Source of the DNA: Acidobacteriota bacterium | Lineage (GTDB): Bacteria; Acidobacteriota; Vicinamibacteria; Vicinamibacterales; UBA8438 | Length of the DNA: 33,160 nucleotides | Assembly (NCBI GenBank): GCA_026708265.1 | Contig: JAPOVI010000020.1 | Span: 1 to 33,160, forward strand | Direction: 5' to 3' | Shown: piece by piece, positions 22,342 through 31,185 of the stretch | Layout of the letters: every line of letters starts with the position of its first letter | Numbering within the stretch: the stretch's first letter is position 1 | The notes under the pieces: model-generated | What the model saw: only the letters and a program-made list of their open reading frames with translations | Databases searched by the model: none | What the model was told of the DNA's origin: nothing | Made by a program: the position numbers and the translations under genes

Positions 22342-23409
22342 CTACGGTTCCGCCTCGCGCACGGTCGGGAGGCGCGTGACGTCGATCACCACGGTGCCGC
22401 CGCGGCGGCCGTAGTCGCCCTCCCAGCGGCGGACGAGCTGCTCCCTCCGGAGGTGGCCGTAGACGAGCTCCTCGACCATCTCGACGCAGCGGTACTCGAG
22501 GACGCGCGGGTGCTCCTCCATGCGCCGGTAGAGGGGGAGCGCGATGGTCCACGGCTCGGTGAAGACCGCCGGGTCGTGGATGGTCGCCTCGTACCGCAGG
22601 TGGTAGGGCGTGATCGGGGTGTAGCGCTCGACGACGCGCAACTCGTCGCTGTGGTAGTTGCCGGAGCGGTCGAACCAGGTCTGGTCGATGAGCTCCGTCA
22701 CCTCCACCACGAGGGTGTCGCCCTCCCAGCGCCCGACCGAGTGACCCATCCAGGAGACGACGCCGGGCGGTTCGACCTCGTCGAGATGGATCGTCCGCCC
22801 GGCGTTCGAGAAGCCGTAGGCGATCAGGATCTTGTCGGCGCCCTGCGTGATCTGGAACGGGAACGGCAGGTAGGTGGCGCGCGGCACGCCGGGGAGCAGG
22901 CACTTGACCAGCGGGTCGCGGGTCAGGGCCTCCGCCCGGTTCTCGTCGCGCCGGGCGAGGGCCTCCGGACGGTAGGGGATGGTGCCGCCCACGACGACCC
23001 CGGTGCTCGGAGGCACGCCGCCCAGCGCGCCCAGGGCGAGGAGGGGGGCCGCCGGGACCGGTTGGCCGTTGGGCACGCCGGGCTGGAGCACGACCGCGGC
23101 CCCGGCCGCGTGCCCTTCGAGGTCGTAGTCCACCTCGCGCATCGCCTGCCAGACGCCCTGGAGGTCGGGGTGCGCCGTGCCCGCCAGGCGGGGAATCGCG
23201 GCGGCGGGCTGGGCCGCGCGGGCCTCGGCCGGGGCGCTCCCTGCCCTCGCCTCCGCGCCGCCGGCCGCCGCCTCCGCAACCGCGGCCGCCTCCGTGGCGC
23301 CTGCGGTTGGCTCAACCGATGCGGTCTCGCGCACCGCGGCGCCGGCGGCCACGGCGACGAGCCCGGCCACGGCCGCGGCACGCATCACGCGCGTCGTTCG
23401 TTCCTGCAC
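22342..23409 (-). CDS. Exported WGxPDLQG-family protein, divergent paralogue B
   Basis: About 355 residues. The start is taken as GTG 23409 because GAGGT lies six bases upstream; ATG 23385 and GTG 23424 are also in frame. A signal peptide (RAAAVAGLVAVAAGAAV) is followed by a long Ala/Glu-rich stretch. Family motifs are present but looser: GTAHPDLQGVWQ, KCLLPGVPRATYLPFPFQI, HSVGRWEGDTLVVEVTEL, LRVVERYTPITPYHLRYEAT and TEPWTIALPL. The CHEGNY end motif is replaced by YRCVEMVEELVYG, and the C-terminus is lengthened. It is the last gene of a four-gene minus-strand block with DUF6152, paralogue C and the phosphotriesterase-like gene. Function unknown. Confidence 0.78.
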   Translation of the reverse strand: MQERTTRVMRAAAVAGLVAVAAGAAVRETASVEPTAGATEAAAVAEAAAGGAEARAGSAPAEARAAQPAAAIPRLAGTAHPDLQGVWQAMREVDYDLEGHAAGAAVVLQPGVPNGQPVPAAPLLALGALGGVPPSTGVVVGGTIPYRPEALARRDENRAEALTRDPLVKCLLPGVPRATYLPFPFQITQGADKILIAYGFSNAGRTIHLDEVEPPGVVSWMGHSVGRWEGDTLVVEVTELIDQTWFDRSGNYHSDELRVVERYTPITPYHLRYEATIHDPAVFTEPWTIALPLYRRMEEHPRVLEYRCVEMVEELVYGHLRREQLVRRWEGDYGRRGGTVVIDVTRLPTVREAEP

Positions 23410-23539
23410 TGGTCTACCTCGCACCTGATATCGAGCCGCGGGCCCTCCGCCTCAGCGGCGCCGTTGTCCAGGAAGGCCCTGCGGCGCAGCAGCCCGGCGG
23501 CCCGGCATCGCCGTCCGCTCGTCAAGTCGTCGACCGGGA

Positions 23540-23986
23540 TCAGCGGGGTTCCGCCGGCTCGAAGGGGTCGCGGCCGTCGCGCGGGGCTCCGGTGCCGGAC
23601 GAGCCGACGAAGAGGGTGCGTCCGTCGGGCAGCGTCAGGTCGCGGCCGTTGGCGCGCCGGGAGCCGTCCTTGGCCCGATAGCCGTCGACCACGATCACCA
23701 TGCCCGGCTGCAGAACGTCGCGGCGCACGCCGCGGCGGAACAGGTTGTGCGGATTGCCGCCCTCGATCATCCAGCGCTCCGTCGAGCCGTCCTCCGCGTC
23801 CACGTCGACGTGAATCCAGGCGTGCGGGTTGATCCACTCCACCCGGACCACCGTCCCCTCGAAGTGGACCGGCTGCCGGGCGTCGAACTCCGCCGAGAAG
23901 GCGTGATGCGCCGCCGCCGGCGGCGTGGCGAGGGCTGCCACGAGGGCAATCGCCGCCGCCGCCGCGCACACCGTCCGTCTGCTCAT
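23540..23986 (-). CDS. DUF6152 exported protein
   Basis: A 148-residue exported protein. After a signal peptide (CAAAAAIALVAALATPPAAA) comes HHAFSAEFD, then VHFEGTVVRVEWINPHAWIH, WMIEGGNPHNLFRRGV, PGMVIVVDGYRAKDGSRRAN and GRTLFVGSSG. These are the motifs of DUF6152, an OB-like beta protein of unknown function. Cleavage next to the HH would leave a mature N-terminus of the His-first or X-His-His type, both known metal-binding ends. The start at ATG 23986 is set by AAGGAGAG upstream. It is flanked by paralogues B and C of the WGxPDLQG family. Confidence 0.9.
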   Translation of the reverse strand: MSRRTVCAAAAAIALVAALATPPAAAHHAFSAEFDARQPVHFEGTVVRVEWINPHAWIHVDVDAEDGSTERWMIEGGNPHNLFRRGVRRDVLQPGMVIVVDGYRAKDGSRRANGRDLTLPDGRTLFVGSSGTGAPRDGRDPFEPAEPR

Positions 23987-24156
23987 TGGCTGCTCTCCTT
24001 CTCCGGGGGCCGATCGGCGGCCACGTCCCGCACCGCCCGCCTCTCCGCGCCGTCCGCGGCCTCGTCGGCGGCAGCCCCACGGCTGCTCCCGGTCACCGTC
24101 CGGCGACGCATCCCGCCGCCGTCGGCGACCCCGATGGCGTGCTTCACGATTCCCGG

Positions 24157-25251
24157 TCACCGGCCGCCGTCGCGCCCGGCCGCCGCCGCGGCTTCCGCTT
24201 CTGCTTCTTGCAGGCGCGCGCCGGCCAGCATGGTGGTCAGCGCGTAGTTCCCCTCGTGGCAGGCCGCCTCGAAGATCAGGTTCTGCCGGTTGTCCTGGAG
24301 CGTCGGGGCGAGCTCGATCGTCCACGGCCGCGTCCAGATGGTCGGGTCGTCGACCGTGATCCGGTACTGCATCAGGTCCGGCCCGATGCGCGTGAAGCGC
24401 TCGACGAGGTGGAGGTTCTCGCGCGACCCGAGGAAGTCGGTCCGGTCCGTGAAGTTCGTCGTGTCGACCACCAGCGTGTCGTCCTCCCAGCGGCCGACCG
24501 AATCGCCCAGCCACTGGCGGATGTCGGACGCGAGGTGCGGGCGGCCGTCGAGCGGGATGGAGCGGTAGGCGCCGCCGCCGTGGCCCTGCTCGTAGTAGAT
24601 GCCGACCCAGCCGGGACTCTGCACGATGCGGCTGAAGCCGCAGAGCCCGCCGATGCACGGCAAGGTGACGCCGAGGCAGCGCTCGATGAGCCGCACGTCC
24701 TCCGGGTTGTCGTAGGAGCGGCCGATGTCGACCGGGTAGGGAAGGTCCGGCCTCGCCGGGCCCACGCGGGCGGCGCGCGCCGCCGCCTGCCGCTCGGCCC
24801 CGAGCGCCGTCCGCGGCGGCTGGCGGCCGCTGGGCGGATCCATGATCAGCGACGACCGGCGCGTCCGGCTGTAGTCGACGCCGACGAAGGTGCTGAAGAT
24901 GTTGTTGTAGGCTCCCTCGACGTCGGCCTCGGTGCCGCGCTCGGCCCGCACGTCGCGTCCCTCGCGCGCCCGCCGCTCCCGCGCCGCCTCCACGGCGGCG
25001 ATCTCCTCGTCCGACAGGAACTCCCGGTCCGCGAGCTCCGCCGGCCGCTCCAGCGGCGTCGTGCTTTTGCTGTCCCAGATCCCTTGCAGGTCGGGGGCGC
25101 CCCACGGCGTCCGCGGCACCTCCCACCCCTCGGGCGACGCGAGTTGTTCGGCGGCCGCTTCCGGCCCCGGCGACAAGGCGAGCCCTGCCGCGCCGAGCCC
25201 TGCCGCCACCAGCCCCGCCACCGTCGCGAGCCACCACTTACCGGTAGTCAC
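24157..25251 (-). CDS. Exported WGxPDLQG-family protein, paralogue C
   Basis: A 364-residue exported protein. GTG 25251 is chosen because GGAGG lies five bases upstream and a signal peptide follows (WWLATVAGLVAAGLGAAGLA). Family motifs in order: TPWGAPDLQGIWDSKSTTPL, ERPAELADREFLSDEEI, GAYNNIFSTFVGVDYSRTRR, SSLIMDPPSGRQPP, IPLDGRPHLASDIRQWLGDS, GRWEDDTLVVDTTNFTDRT, LHLVERFTRIGPDLMQYRI, WTRPWTIEL and FEAACHEGNYALTT. It has two extra Cys pairs near the middle (RCLGVTLPCIGGLCG). The product ends in an Ala-rich helix. It follows the phosphotriesterase-like gene by 75 bases and precedes DUF6152. Confidence 0.85.
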   Translation of the reverse strand: MTTGKWWLATVAGLVAAGLGAAGLALSPGPEAAAEQLASPEGWEVPRTPWGAPDLQGIWDSKSTTPLERPAELADREFLSDEEIAAVEAARERRAREGRDVRAERGTEADVEGAYNNIFSTFVGVDYSRTRRSSLIMDPPSGRQPPRTALGAERQAAARAARVGPARPDLPYPVDIGRSYDNPEDVRLIERCLGVTLPCIGGLCGFSRIVQSPGWVGIYYEQGHGGGAYRSIPLDGRPHLASDIRQWLGDSVGRWEDDTLVVDTTNFTDRTDFLGSRENLHLVERFTRIGPDLMQYRITVDDPTIWTRPWTIELAPTLQDNRQNLIFEAACHEGNYALTTMLAGARLQEAEAEAAAAAGRDGGR

Positions 25252-25326
25252 CGTTGCCTCCTCCGGATGGCTACCGCGCATCCGTCTCCCGCCCGCCGAT
25301 GGCGCGTGCGCCACCGCTATCGAATC

Positions 25327-26502
25327 CTACGCGCCGGCCGGGACGTGGGCCAGCCACCGCCGCGGGTTGTCGACCAGTATCTTGCGGATCGTGGCCTCGG
25401 GCACGCCGTAGTAGCGCAGCTTGGGCACGAACTGCACGAGGACGGTCGAGAAGCCGTTGCCCCAGTTGGTCTTGAGCTGCACCGGGTTGGCGAAGTCGGA
25501 CGCCAGCAGGATGTGGTCGTCGAGCCCCCCGTCGAGGGCGCTCAGCACCATGTCCACCTTGTCCCGCTCGGGGATGAACGACGCGCTCATCAGGTGGCCG
25601 ACCGTGTCGAAGCCGATGAACGCGCCGCGGCCCGCGATCTCCCGGTGCGTCGTCCAGCCCGGGTCGTGCGCGCGCTCGATGGTCGAGAGGTGCCCGATGC
25701 AGAGGTGGCCGAGGTCGACCCCCTGCGACTCGTAGATGTCGAGCTGCTCGAGGGCGCACGACGGGCAACTCTCGTGCGGCACGTGGGTGAAGATCGGCAG
25801 GCCCGTCCGCCGGTGCACCTGGCTGACGGCGCGCAGCATGTGCCGTTCGTCGTCGTGCATCTCCGGGAACGAGGTCCCGACCTCGCCGAGCGCGCCCCAC
25901 CGCTCGCGCTCCGCCTGCTCGACCAGCAGGTCGGCGAGATCGTCTTCCGACAGCCCGCGGATGGCCTCCGGGTAGCGCGCCTGCAGGAAGTAGCTGCCGC
26001 CGGCCACCACGTGGACGCCGGATCGGGTCGCCATCGCGTTGAGGTTGGCGAGCTGCTGCGGCGTGCGGGGCCCGATCGACGAGTCGACGATGCAACTCAC
26101 GCCGTCGAAGGCCGCCATCCGCAGCTCCTCGACCAGGAGGTCGACCATCTCGTCGTTCGTCGGCGCCTCCGGCTCCGGCGTTCCCGCCCGCCGCGGCTCG
26201 GGCGGGGGGCTGCTGTACTGGAACGACAGGTGCTCGTGGAACAGGGTGGCGCCGCCGGCGAGCTCCTGCGGGTCGACGTCCGCGAGGACCGTGCGCACGA
26301 TGGCGCCCTCGGGGAACGTGACCGCGGCCGCTGCCTGCTCCACGCCCTGCGCCCGGGGGGCAACCGAGCCCGCTCCGGCCTCCTTCGCGCCGATCCGGCC
26401 GGAGGGCGTCAGCGCACCCAGACCGGCCCCGGCCCCGGCGGCCAGCATGCCCATCGCCTGGCGCCGGCTCATGCGCCTCTCGCGCCCATCCCGTGGCGTC
26501 AT
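25327..26502 (-). CDS. Tat-exported phosphotriesterase-family hydrolase
   Basis: A 391-residue metal-dependent hydrolase. The N-terminus has a twin-arginine signal (MSRRQAMGMLAAGAGAGLGA). The TIM-barrel metal ligands of the phosphotriesterase family are visible: HEH at 89-91, a bridging residue at E207 (ALGEVGTS), H240 (IFTHVPH), H271 (IGHLS) and D336 (LLASDFANP). Many family members use a carbamylated Lys where this one has Glu, as in the phosphotriesterase homology proteins. Activity as an esterase or lactonase is more likely than true phosphotriester hydrolysis. The start at ATG 26502 is supported by GGGAAGG upstream. It heads the minus-strand block with paralogue C, DUF6152 and paralogue B, and is divergent from paralogue D. 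Confidence 0.9.
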   Translation of the reverse strand: MTPRDGRERRMSRRQAMGMLAAGAGAGLGALTPSGRIGAKEAGAGSVAPRAQGVEQAAAAVTFPEGAIVRTVLADVDPQELAGGATLFHEHLSFQYSSPPPEPRRAGTPEPEAPTNDEMVDLLVEELRMAAFDGVSCIVDSSIGPRTPQQLANLNAMATRSGVHVVAGGSYFLQARYPEAIRGLSEDDLADLLVEQAERERWGALGEVGTSFPEMHDDERHMLRAVSQVHRRTGLPIFTHVPHESCPSCALEQLDIYESQGVDLGHLCIGHLSTIERAHDPGWTTHREIAGRGAFIGFDTVGHLMSASFIPERDKVDMVLSALDGGLDDHILLASDFANPVQLKTNWGNGFSTVLVQFVPKLRYYGVPEATIRKILVDNPRRWLAHVPAGA

Positions 26503-26779
26503 ATGCCTTCCCTCTCGCCGCTGCGGTGCCTGGCCGGACAGTCCCCGGAGGCGGGCCGCCGCTTCCCGACCCGCAACGGCCTCCTGCCGGCCATGTCGCG
26601 GGGCCGTTGCATCGAGGGACCGTACCGCGGATCCCGTCCGGTCTTCAAGCGCTAGGCACGTGCCCGCGCGTCCGGCCGCCGCCGCGATCGCTGCGCAGCG
26701 CCACGGTGGGGTCGAGCCGGGGCCTGAAAGGTAGTAGGATGGCGGCATCTACATGTGGTGACACGCAGGAGGTAGACAC
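26503..26779. promoter_or_regulatory. Divergent intergenic region
   Basis: About 280 bp between the phosphotriesterase-like gene and paralogue D. No credible gene is seen. AGGAGG at 26769-26774 is a near-perfect ribosome site for ATG 26780. Promoters for both directions should lie here, but no strong -10/-35 pair stands out. Confidence 0.4.
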
Positions 26780-27787
26780 ATGCGACACCGACTGATCCTG
26801 TCGTTGGGCGCCGCCGCGGTGGCGGTGGTCGTCGTCTCGCTGCTGGCCGCGCCCGCCGCGGCGCAGAGCTCCGCCCGCACCGCGTGGGGGGATCCGGACA
26901 TCCAGGGCGCCTGGGACTTCCGCACGATCACGCCGCTCGAACGGCCCGAGGAGCTGGCGGATCAGGAGTTCCTGAGCGAGGAGGAGGCGGCGCGCCGCGA
27001 GCAGGAAGTCGTCAACCGCAACGAGGAGCTGCTGAACCGGGCCGCCCGACGCACCACGGCGACCGAGAGCGTCGACCGGGGCGAGGACGGCGCGCCGGGC
27101 TTCTACAACAACTTCTGGCTGGACCAGGGGACGAGCACGGTCGCCACGCGGCGCACCTCGCTGATCGTCGACCCGCCCAACGGGCGGCTGCCGGAGATGA
27201 CGGCGGAAGGAGCGGAGCGCACCTCGGCGCGCCGCGCCTACCTGGCGGACCACCCGGCGGACTCCTACACCGACCGGACGCCGTACGACCGCTGCATCCT
27301 CGGGTTCAATGCCGGCCCGCCGATCACGCCCGGCGGCTACAACCAGATCCTGCAGGTGTTCCAGACGCCGGACCATGTCGCGCTCGTGACCGAGATGGTG
27401 CACACGGTGCGCATCGTGCCGCTCGACGGGCGCCCCACGCTGCCGGCTGACATGCAGCAATGGTCGGGCGAGTCGCGGGGCTACTGGGAGGGCGACACGC
27501 TGGTCGTCGAGACCACGAACTTCAGCGGGGAGCGTCGCTGGCGGGGGACGACACCCGATATGACGCTGGTCGAGCGGCTGACGCGCGTCGACGACACCAC
27601 GCTGGACTACACGTTCACCGTCAATGCGCCGAACACCTGGAGCCGGCCGTGGACCGCGTCGATCCCGATGCAGCGCAGCACGGAGCCGATGTACGAGTAC
27701 GCCTGCCACGAGGGCAACTACAGCATGCCGGGCATCCTCGGCGGCCACCGCCGCGACGAGGAGCGCGCCGCCGCGGGCCAGCCGTGA
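26780..27787 (+). CDS. Exported WGxPDLQG-family protein, paralogue D
   Basis: A 335-residue exported protein with a signal peptide (LSLGAAAVAVVVVSLLAAPA, cleavage near AAAQS). Motifs: RTAWGDPDIQGAWDFRTITP, LERPEELADQEFLSEEEA, GFYNNFWLDQGTSTV, RRTSLIVDPPNGRLPEM, RCILGFNAGPP, IVPLDGRPTLPADMQQWSGE, GYWEGDTLVVETTNFSGE, LVERLTRVDDTTLDYTFTV, TWSRPWTASIPM and YEYACHEGNYSMPG. It is close to paralogue A in length and motif wording. AGGAGG sits five bases before the ATG, so expression may be good. A strong hairpin follows at 27824-27852. Confidence 0.86.
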   Translation: MRHRLILSLGAAAVAVVVVSLLAAPAAAQSSARTAWGDPDIQGAWDFRTITPLERPEELADQEFLSEEEAARREQEVVNRNEELLNRAARRTTATESVDRGEDGAPGFYNNFWLDQGTSTVATRRTSLIVDPPNGRLPEMTAEGAERTSARRAYLADHPADSYTDRTPYDRCILGFNAGPPITPGGYNQILQVFQTPDHVALVTEMVHTVRIVPLDGRPTLPADMQQWSGESRGYWEGDTLVVETTNFSGERRWRGTTPDMTLVERLTRVDDTTLDYTFTVNAPNTWSRPWTASIPMQRSTEPMYEYACHEGNYSMPGILGGHRRDEERAAAGQP

Positions 27788-27800
27788 CGTTCGGTCTTTG

Positions 27801-27852
27801 CCTGACCTGAGGGTCAGGGTTCCGGGGCGCGGCCGTCTGTCGGCCGCGCCCC
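27801..27852 (+). terminator. Double hairpin after paralogue D
   Basis: CCTGAC/GTCAGG (27801-27818) is followed by a perfect 12-bp stem, GGGGCGCGGCCG (27824-27835) and CGGCCGCGCCCC (27841-27852), with a TCTGT loop. No T-run follows, but stem strength and position 14 bases after the stop argue for termination or 3'-end protection. Confidence 0.7.
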
Positions 27853-28006
27853 GCGTTGCGTGGATCGGCGCGCCTCCCTGCTATCTCATGGACTCCGGTT
27901 TCCTGATCCGATCGGCGGTCGGCACCTTCGGCACGCTCCGTGCATGGCTTGCGGCCGTGCATGCATCGACCGGGCACGAGCGTGTTGGCGTCTTGGAGGT
28001 GCAGAG

Positions 28007-28174
28007 GTGACGCGCCAGGATTGGACTCTCGCAGTGGGTCTCGGGGCGATCGTGGTCGCCATCGTGGGTGGTTCCTGCTCCACGAACGCGCGCATCGACG
28101 GTCTGGCCGCGCACGTGGATGCGCGCATCGACGCACTCCGTTGGCGTTCTGCGGCGCAAGCTCCTAGCGGGTGA
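28007..28174 (+). CDS. Small single-helix membrane protein (55 aa)
   Basis: GTG 28007 has GGAGG about nine bases upstream and the frame ends at TGA 28174, four bases before the PQQ enzyme start. The product opens [20 protein letters not shown], giving one membrane helix, and ends in a short amphipathic stretch with a repeated RIDxL/RIDAL pattern ([18 protein letters not shown]) that could form a coiled coil. Short proteins with this layout recur in bacterial genomes as hypotheticals, often with longer coiled-coil tails, so this could be a truncated one. A 40-residue frame (27888-28010) overlaps its start by four bases (GTGA). Confidence 0.55.
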   Translation: MTRQDWTLAVGLGAIVVAIVGGSCSTNARIDGLAAHVDARIDALRWRSAAQAPSG

Positions 28175-28178
28175 TTTC

Positions 28179-30422
28179 ATGACCAGACCACGGCACCACC
28201 GGACGCGGCGCACGGGCCTGGCGCTGGCCGTCGCGGTTGCGCTCGGCGGAGGCGCGCCGGAACGGGCGGCCGCCGGCCAGCCGCAGGCACGCGGCGGCGT
28301 CTACACGCCCGAGCAGGCGGAGGTGGGAGGCACGACCTACGCACGCGAGTGCGCGACTTGCCACCAGGCGAACCTGCAGGGGAGCTTCGAGGCGCCGCCG
28401 CTCGCGGGGGCGAGCTTCCTGCAGTTCTGGGGCGACCTCACGACGCGGGACCTGTTCGACCGCATTCGAGTGTCGATGCCGCCCGAGAGGCCGGGTGCGC
28501 TCGGCGACGAGGCCTACGTCGGCATCGTGGCGTACCTGCTCCGGGCGAACGGTGCGGTGGCGGGAGAGACGCCGCTCGACGCGAGGGCGGCGGTTGCCAT
28601 CGCGTCGGTGACGGGCGGAGCGGCTTCGGGCGCGGAGGCCGCGGTTGCATCGAGCCCGGATGCCGCTCCGTCACCGGCGCCCGCGGGGGGGCAGACCGCG
28701 CCGGTCCCGCCTGCGCCTGTCTCGGCTCCCGTCCCGGACCCGGTCGCGGCGGCGCCCGCAGTCGAAGCCGGAGTCACCGCGGCCGGCACGGTGGACGGCT
28801 ACCGGCCGGTCACCGACGCCATGCTGCGCGACCCCGACCCCGACGACTGGCTGATGATCCGCGGCAACTACCAGTCGTGGAGCCACAGCCGGCTGGCGGA
28901 CATCGACCGCGGCAACGTCCGCGACCTCGAGCTCGCCTGGGTCTGGGCGCTGCCGGAGGGCGGCTGGAACGCCCCCTCGCCCATCGCGCATGACGGCGTG
29001 CTCTACGTGACCGGGATCGGTCCCGTCGTCCAGGCCCTCGACGCCGAGCGCGGCGACCTCATCTGGGAGCACCGGGTCGCGGTCGACACACCCGGCTACT
29101 CCGGGACCAGCCGCAACCTCGCGATATACGGGGAGCGGCTCTTCGTGGCGACGCCGGACGCGCGCCTCGTCGCGCTCGACGCCCGCACCGGCGAGCAGGT
29201 CTGGGAGACGACCATCGCCGACCACGCGGAGGGCTTCCGCAACACGAGCGGGCCGCTCGTCGCCGGCGGGACGCTGGTGCAGGGCTTGAGCGGCTGCGAC
29301 CGGTTCACCCGGCAGTCGTGCTTCATCAGCGGCTACGACCCGGCCACGGGCGAGCAGCGGTGGCGCTTTCACACGACGGCGCGGTCGGACGAGCCCGGCG
29401 GGAACACGTGGGCCGACCTCCCCGACTACCTGCGCGCCGGCGGCGACACCTGGATCACCGGGAGCTACGACCCTGCGCTCGACCGGGTCTACTTCGGAGT
29501 GGCGCAGGCCAAGCCGTGGGCCGCGATCAGCCGCGGCATGACGGGGAGCGACCCGGCGCTCTACACCAACTCCACGGTCGCCATCGACCCCTCCGCCGGC
29601 GTCCTCGACTGGTACTTCCAGCACGTTCCGGCGGAGACGCTCGATCTCGACGAAGTCTACGAGCGGGTGCTGGTGGACGTCGGGACGCGCAAGACGGTGT
29701 TCAGCGCCGGGAAGCACGGCATCCTCTGGAAGCTCGACCGCGAGACGGGCGAGTTCCTCGGCTACAAGGAGACGGTCTACCAGAACGTCTTCGACCGCAT
29801 CGATCCCGAGACCGGCGCCGTCACCTACCGGCAGGACATCGTCGACGCGGAGTTCGAGGAGCTCGTTCCCGCCTGTCCGAGCACCGCGGGCGGCAAGAAC
29901 TGGCACCCGATGAGCTACCACCCGGAGGCGGGCCTCCTCGTCCTCCCGCTCGCGCAGACGTGCATGGAGCTGGCGGTGCGGGAGGTGGCGCTCGAGCTCG
30001 GCTCCGGCGGGGTCGGGATGAGCTCCCGGCCGTTCCACGAGATGCCGGGCACCGACGGCCGGCTCGGCAAGCTCGCCGCCTACGACGTGGAGACCCTCGA
30101 GGAGGTCTGGAGCGTCGAGCAGCGCGCCACGTTCCTCACCGGCGTGCTCACGACCGCGGGCGGCCTCGCCTTCGCCGGCGACCTCGACCGGCGGTTCCGG
30201 GCCTTCGACGTCGAGACGGGCGACGAGCTGTGGCGCGCGCGGCTGGGGACCTCGGTCCAGGGATTCCCCATCACGTTCCGGGCCGGGGGCCGGCAGTACG
30301 TCGGCGTCTCGACCGGTCTCGGCGGCGGCAGCCCGCGTCTCGCGCCGCGCATGCTGGCGGATGACGTCCGCCATCCGCGAAGCGGCAACGCCCTCTACGT
30401 CTTCGCGCTGCCGGCGAATTGA
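28179..30422 (+). CDS. Cytochrome c-PQQ beta-propeller dehydrogenase-like protein
   Basis: A 747-residue exported quinohaemoprotein-like enzyme. A signal peptide (residues about 11-32) is followed by a cytochrome c domain: CATCH at 58-62 binds haem and M100 ([10 protein letters not shown]) is the probable sixth ligand. A Pro/Ala-rich linker spans about 125-205. The propeller covers about 208-745 with blades such as [38 protein letters not shown] and [13 protein letters not shown]. The haem domain at the N-terminus reverses the order in classic type II quinohaemoprotein alcohol dehydrogenases. Active-site wording resembles 3517-5262: AQAKPW at 442-447 and [10 protein letters not shown] at 484-493, with C373/C381 around D374. 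A downstream TauE-type permease starts within the stop codon. The start is ATG 28179; longer upstream extension overlaps the small membrane gene and lacks a signal peptide. Confidence 0.88.
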   Translation: MTRPRHHRTRRTGLALAVAVALGGGAPERAAAGQPQARGGVYTPEQAEVGGTTYARECATCHQANLQGSFEAPPLAGASFLQFWGDLTTRDLFDRIRVSMPPERPGALGDEAYVGIVAYLLRANGAVAGETPLDARAAVAIASVTGGAASGAEAAVASSPDAAPSPAPAGGQTAPVPPAPVSAPVPDPVAAAPAVEAGVTAAGTVDGYRPVTDAMLRDPDPDDWLMIRGNYQSWSHSRLADIDRGNVRDLELAWVWALPEGGWNAPSPIAHDGVLYVTGIGPVVQALDAERGDLIWEHRVAVDTPGYSGTSRNLAIYGERLFVATPDARLVALDARTGEQVWETTIADHAEGFRNTSGPLVAGGTLVQGLSGCDRFTRQSCFISGYDPATGEQRWRFHTTARSDEPGGNTWADLPDYLRAGGDTWITGSYDPALDRVYFGVAQAKPWAAISRGMTGSDPALYTNSTVAIDPSAGVLDWYFQHVPAETLDLDEVYERVLVDVGTRKTVFSAGKHGILWKLDRETGEFLGYKETVYQNVFDRIDPETGAVTYRQDIVDAEFEELVPACPSTAGGKNWHPMSYHPEAGLLVLPLAQTCMELAVREVALELGSGGVGMSSRPFHEMPGTDGRLGKLAAYDVETLEEVWSVEQRATFLTGVLTTAGGLAFAGDLDRRFRAFDVETGDELWRARLGTSVQGFPITFRAGGRQYVGVSTGLGGGSPRLAPRMLADDVRHPRSGNALYVFALPAN

Positions 30423-31171
30423 TCGCCGACCCCTGGTTCTACGCGGCGGCCACGGTCGCGGTGCTGATCGTCGGGATCGCCAAGGGCGGCCTCGGCGGCG
30501 GCATCGCCATCGTCGGCGTCCCGCTGATGGCGATGGTCGTCAGCCCCGTGCAGGCCGCGGCCATCCTGCTCCCGATCCTGATGGTCATGGACGGGCTGGC
30601 GATGCGCGTCTACTGGCGGCAGTGGGACGTGCCCAACCTGCGCATCCTGCTGCCGGCGGCGCTTGCCGGGACGGTGGTCGGCTTCCTGACGGCGCGGGTG
30701 GTCTCGGCGGACGGCCTGCGCCTGCTCGTGGCCGCGGTGGCGCTGGCGTACGCGGCCCAGTACTTCTGGCGGGGGCTCGGCGCCGCGCCGAGCGGGCCGC
30801 CGCGCCGCGCCCTCGGCTGGTTCTGGGGCCTCCTGGCCGGCTTCACGAGCTTCTCGATCCACGCCGGCGGGCCGCCCCTGCACGCCTTCCTGCTGCCGCA
30901 GCGGATGCACCGGTCCACCTTCCAGGCCACCGGCATCTGCTTCTTCTTCGTCGTCAACTGGTCGAAGGTGCTGCCCTACGCCTGGCTCGGCCAGTGGACG
31001 GGGGACAACCTGGCCACCTCGCTCCTGCTGCTGCCGCTGGCGCCCGTCGGCGTCGCGCTCGGCCGCTACCTGCACGTTCGCGTCGACGACGAGCTGTTCT
31101 ACCGGGTGGTGTACGCCGGGCTGCTCGTCATCGGCGTCAAGCTGCTCTACGACGTTTCCCTCGCTGGCTGA
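30419..31171 (+). CDS. TauE/SafE-family membrane permease
   Basis: A 250-residue polytopic membrane protein of the TauE/SafE (DUF81) family with about eight helices. Typical features are [20 protein letters not shown] near residues 18-37, [11 protein letters not shown], and the second-half repeat [20 protein letters not shown]. Members export or import small anions such as sulfite, sulfoacetate or other sulfonates. TTG 30419 overlaps the stop of the PQQ enzyme gene by four bases (TTGA), so the two are cotranslated. That coupling makes it likely that the permease handles a substrate or product related to the PQQ enzyme, which remains inference. Confidence 0.9.
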   Translation: MIADPWFYAAATVAVLIVGIAKGGLGGGIAIVGVPLMAMVVSPVQAAAILLPILMVMDGLAMRVYWRQWDVPNLRILLPAALAGTVVGFLTARVVSADGLRLLVAAVALAYAAQYFWRGLGAAPSGPPRRALGWFWGLLAGFTSFSIHAGGPPLHAFLLPQRMHRSTFQATGICFFFVVNWSKVLPYAWLGQWTGDNLATSLLLLPLAPVGVALGRYLHVRVDDELFYRVVYAGLLVIGVKLLYDVSLAG

Positions 31172-31185
31172 CCCGGAGCGCCCCC

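Noticed and set aside
23986..26655. Very long plus-strand open frame (889 codons)
   Set aside because: It is antisense to paralogue C and the phosphotriesterase-like gene. The translation is Arg/Ala/Val-rich with no domain or signal, as expected from GC-rich shadow frames.
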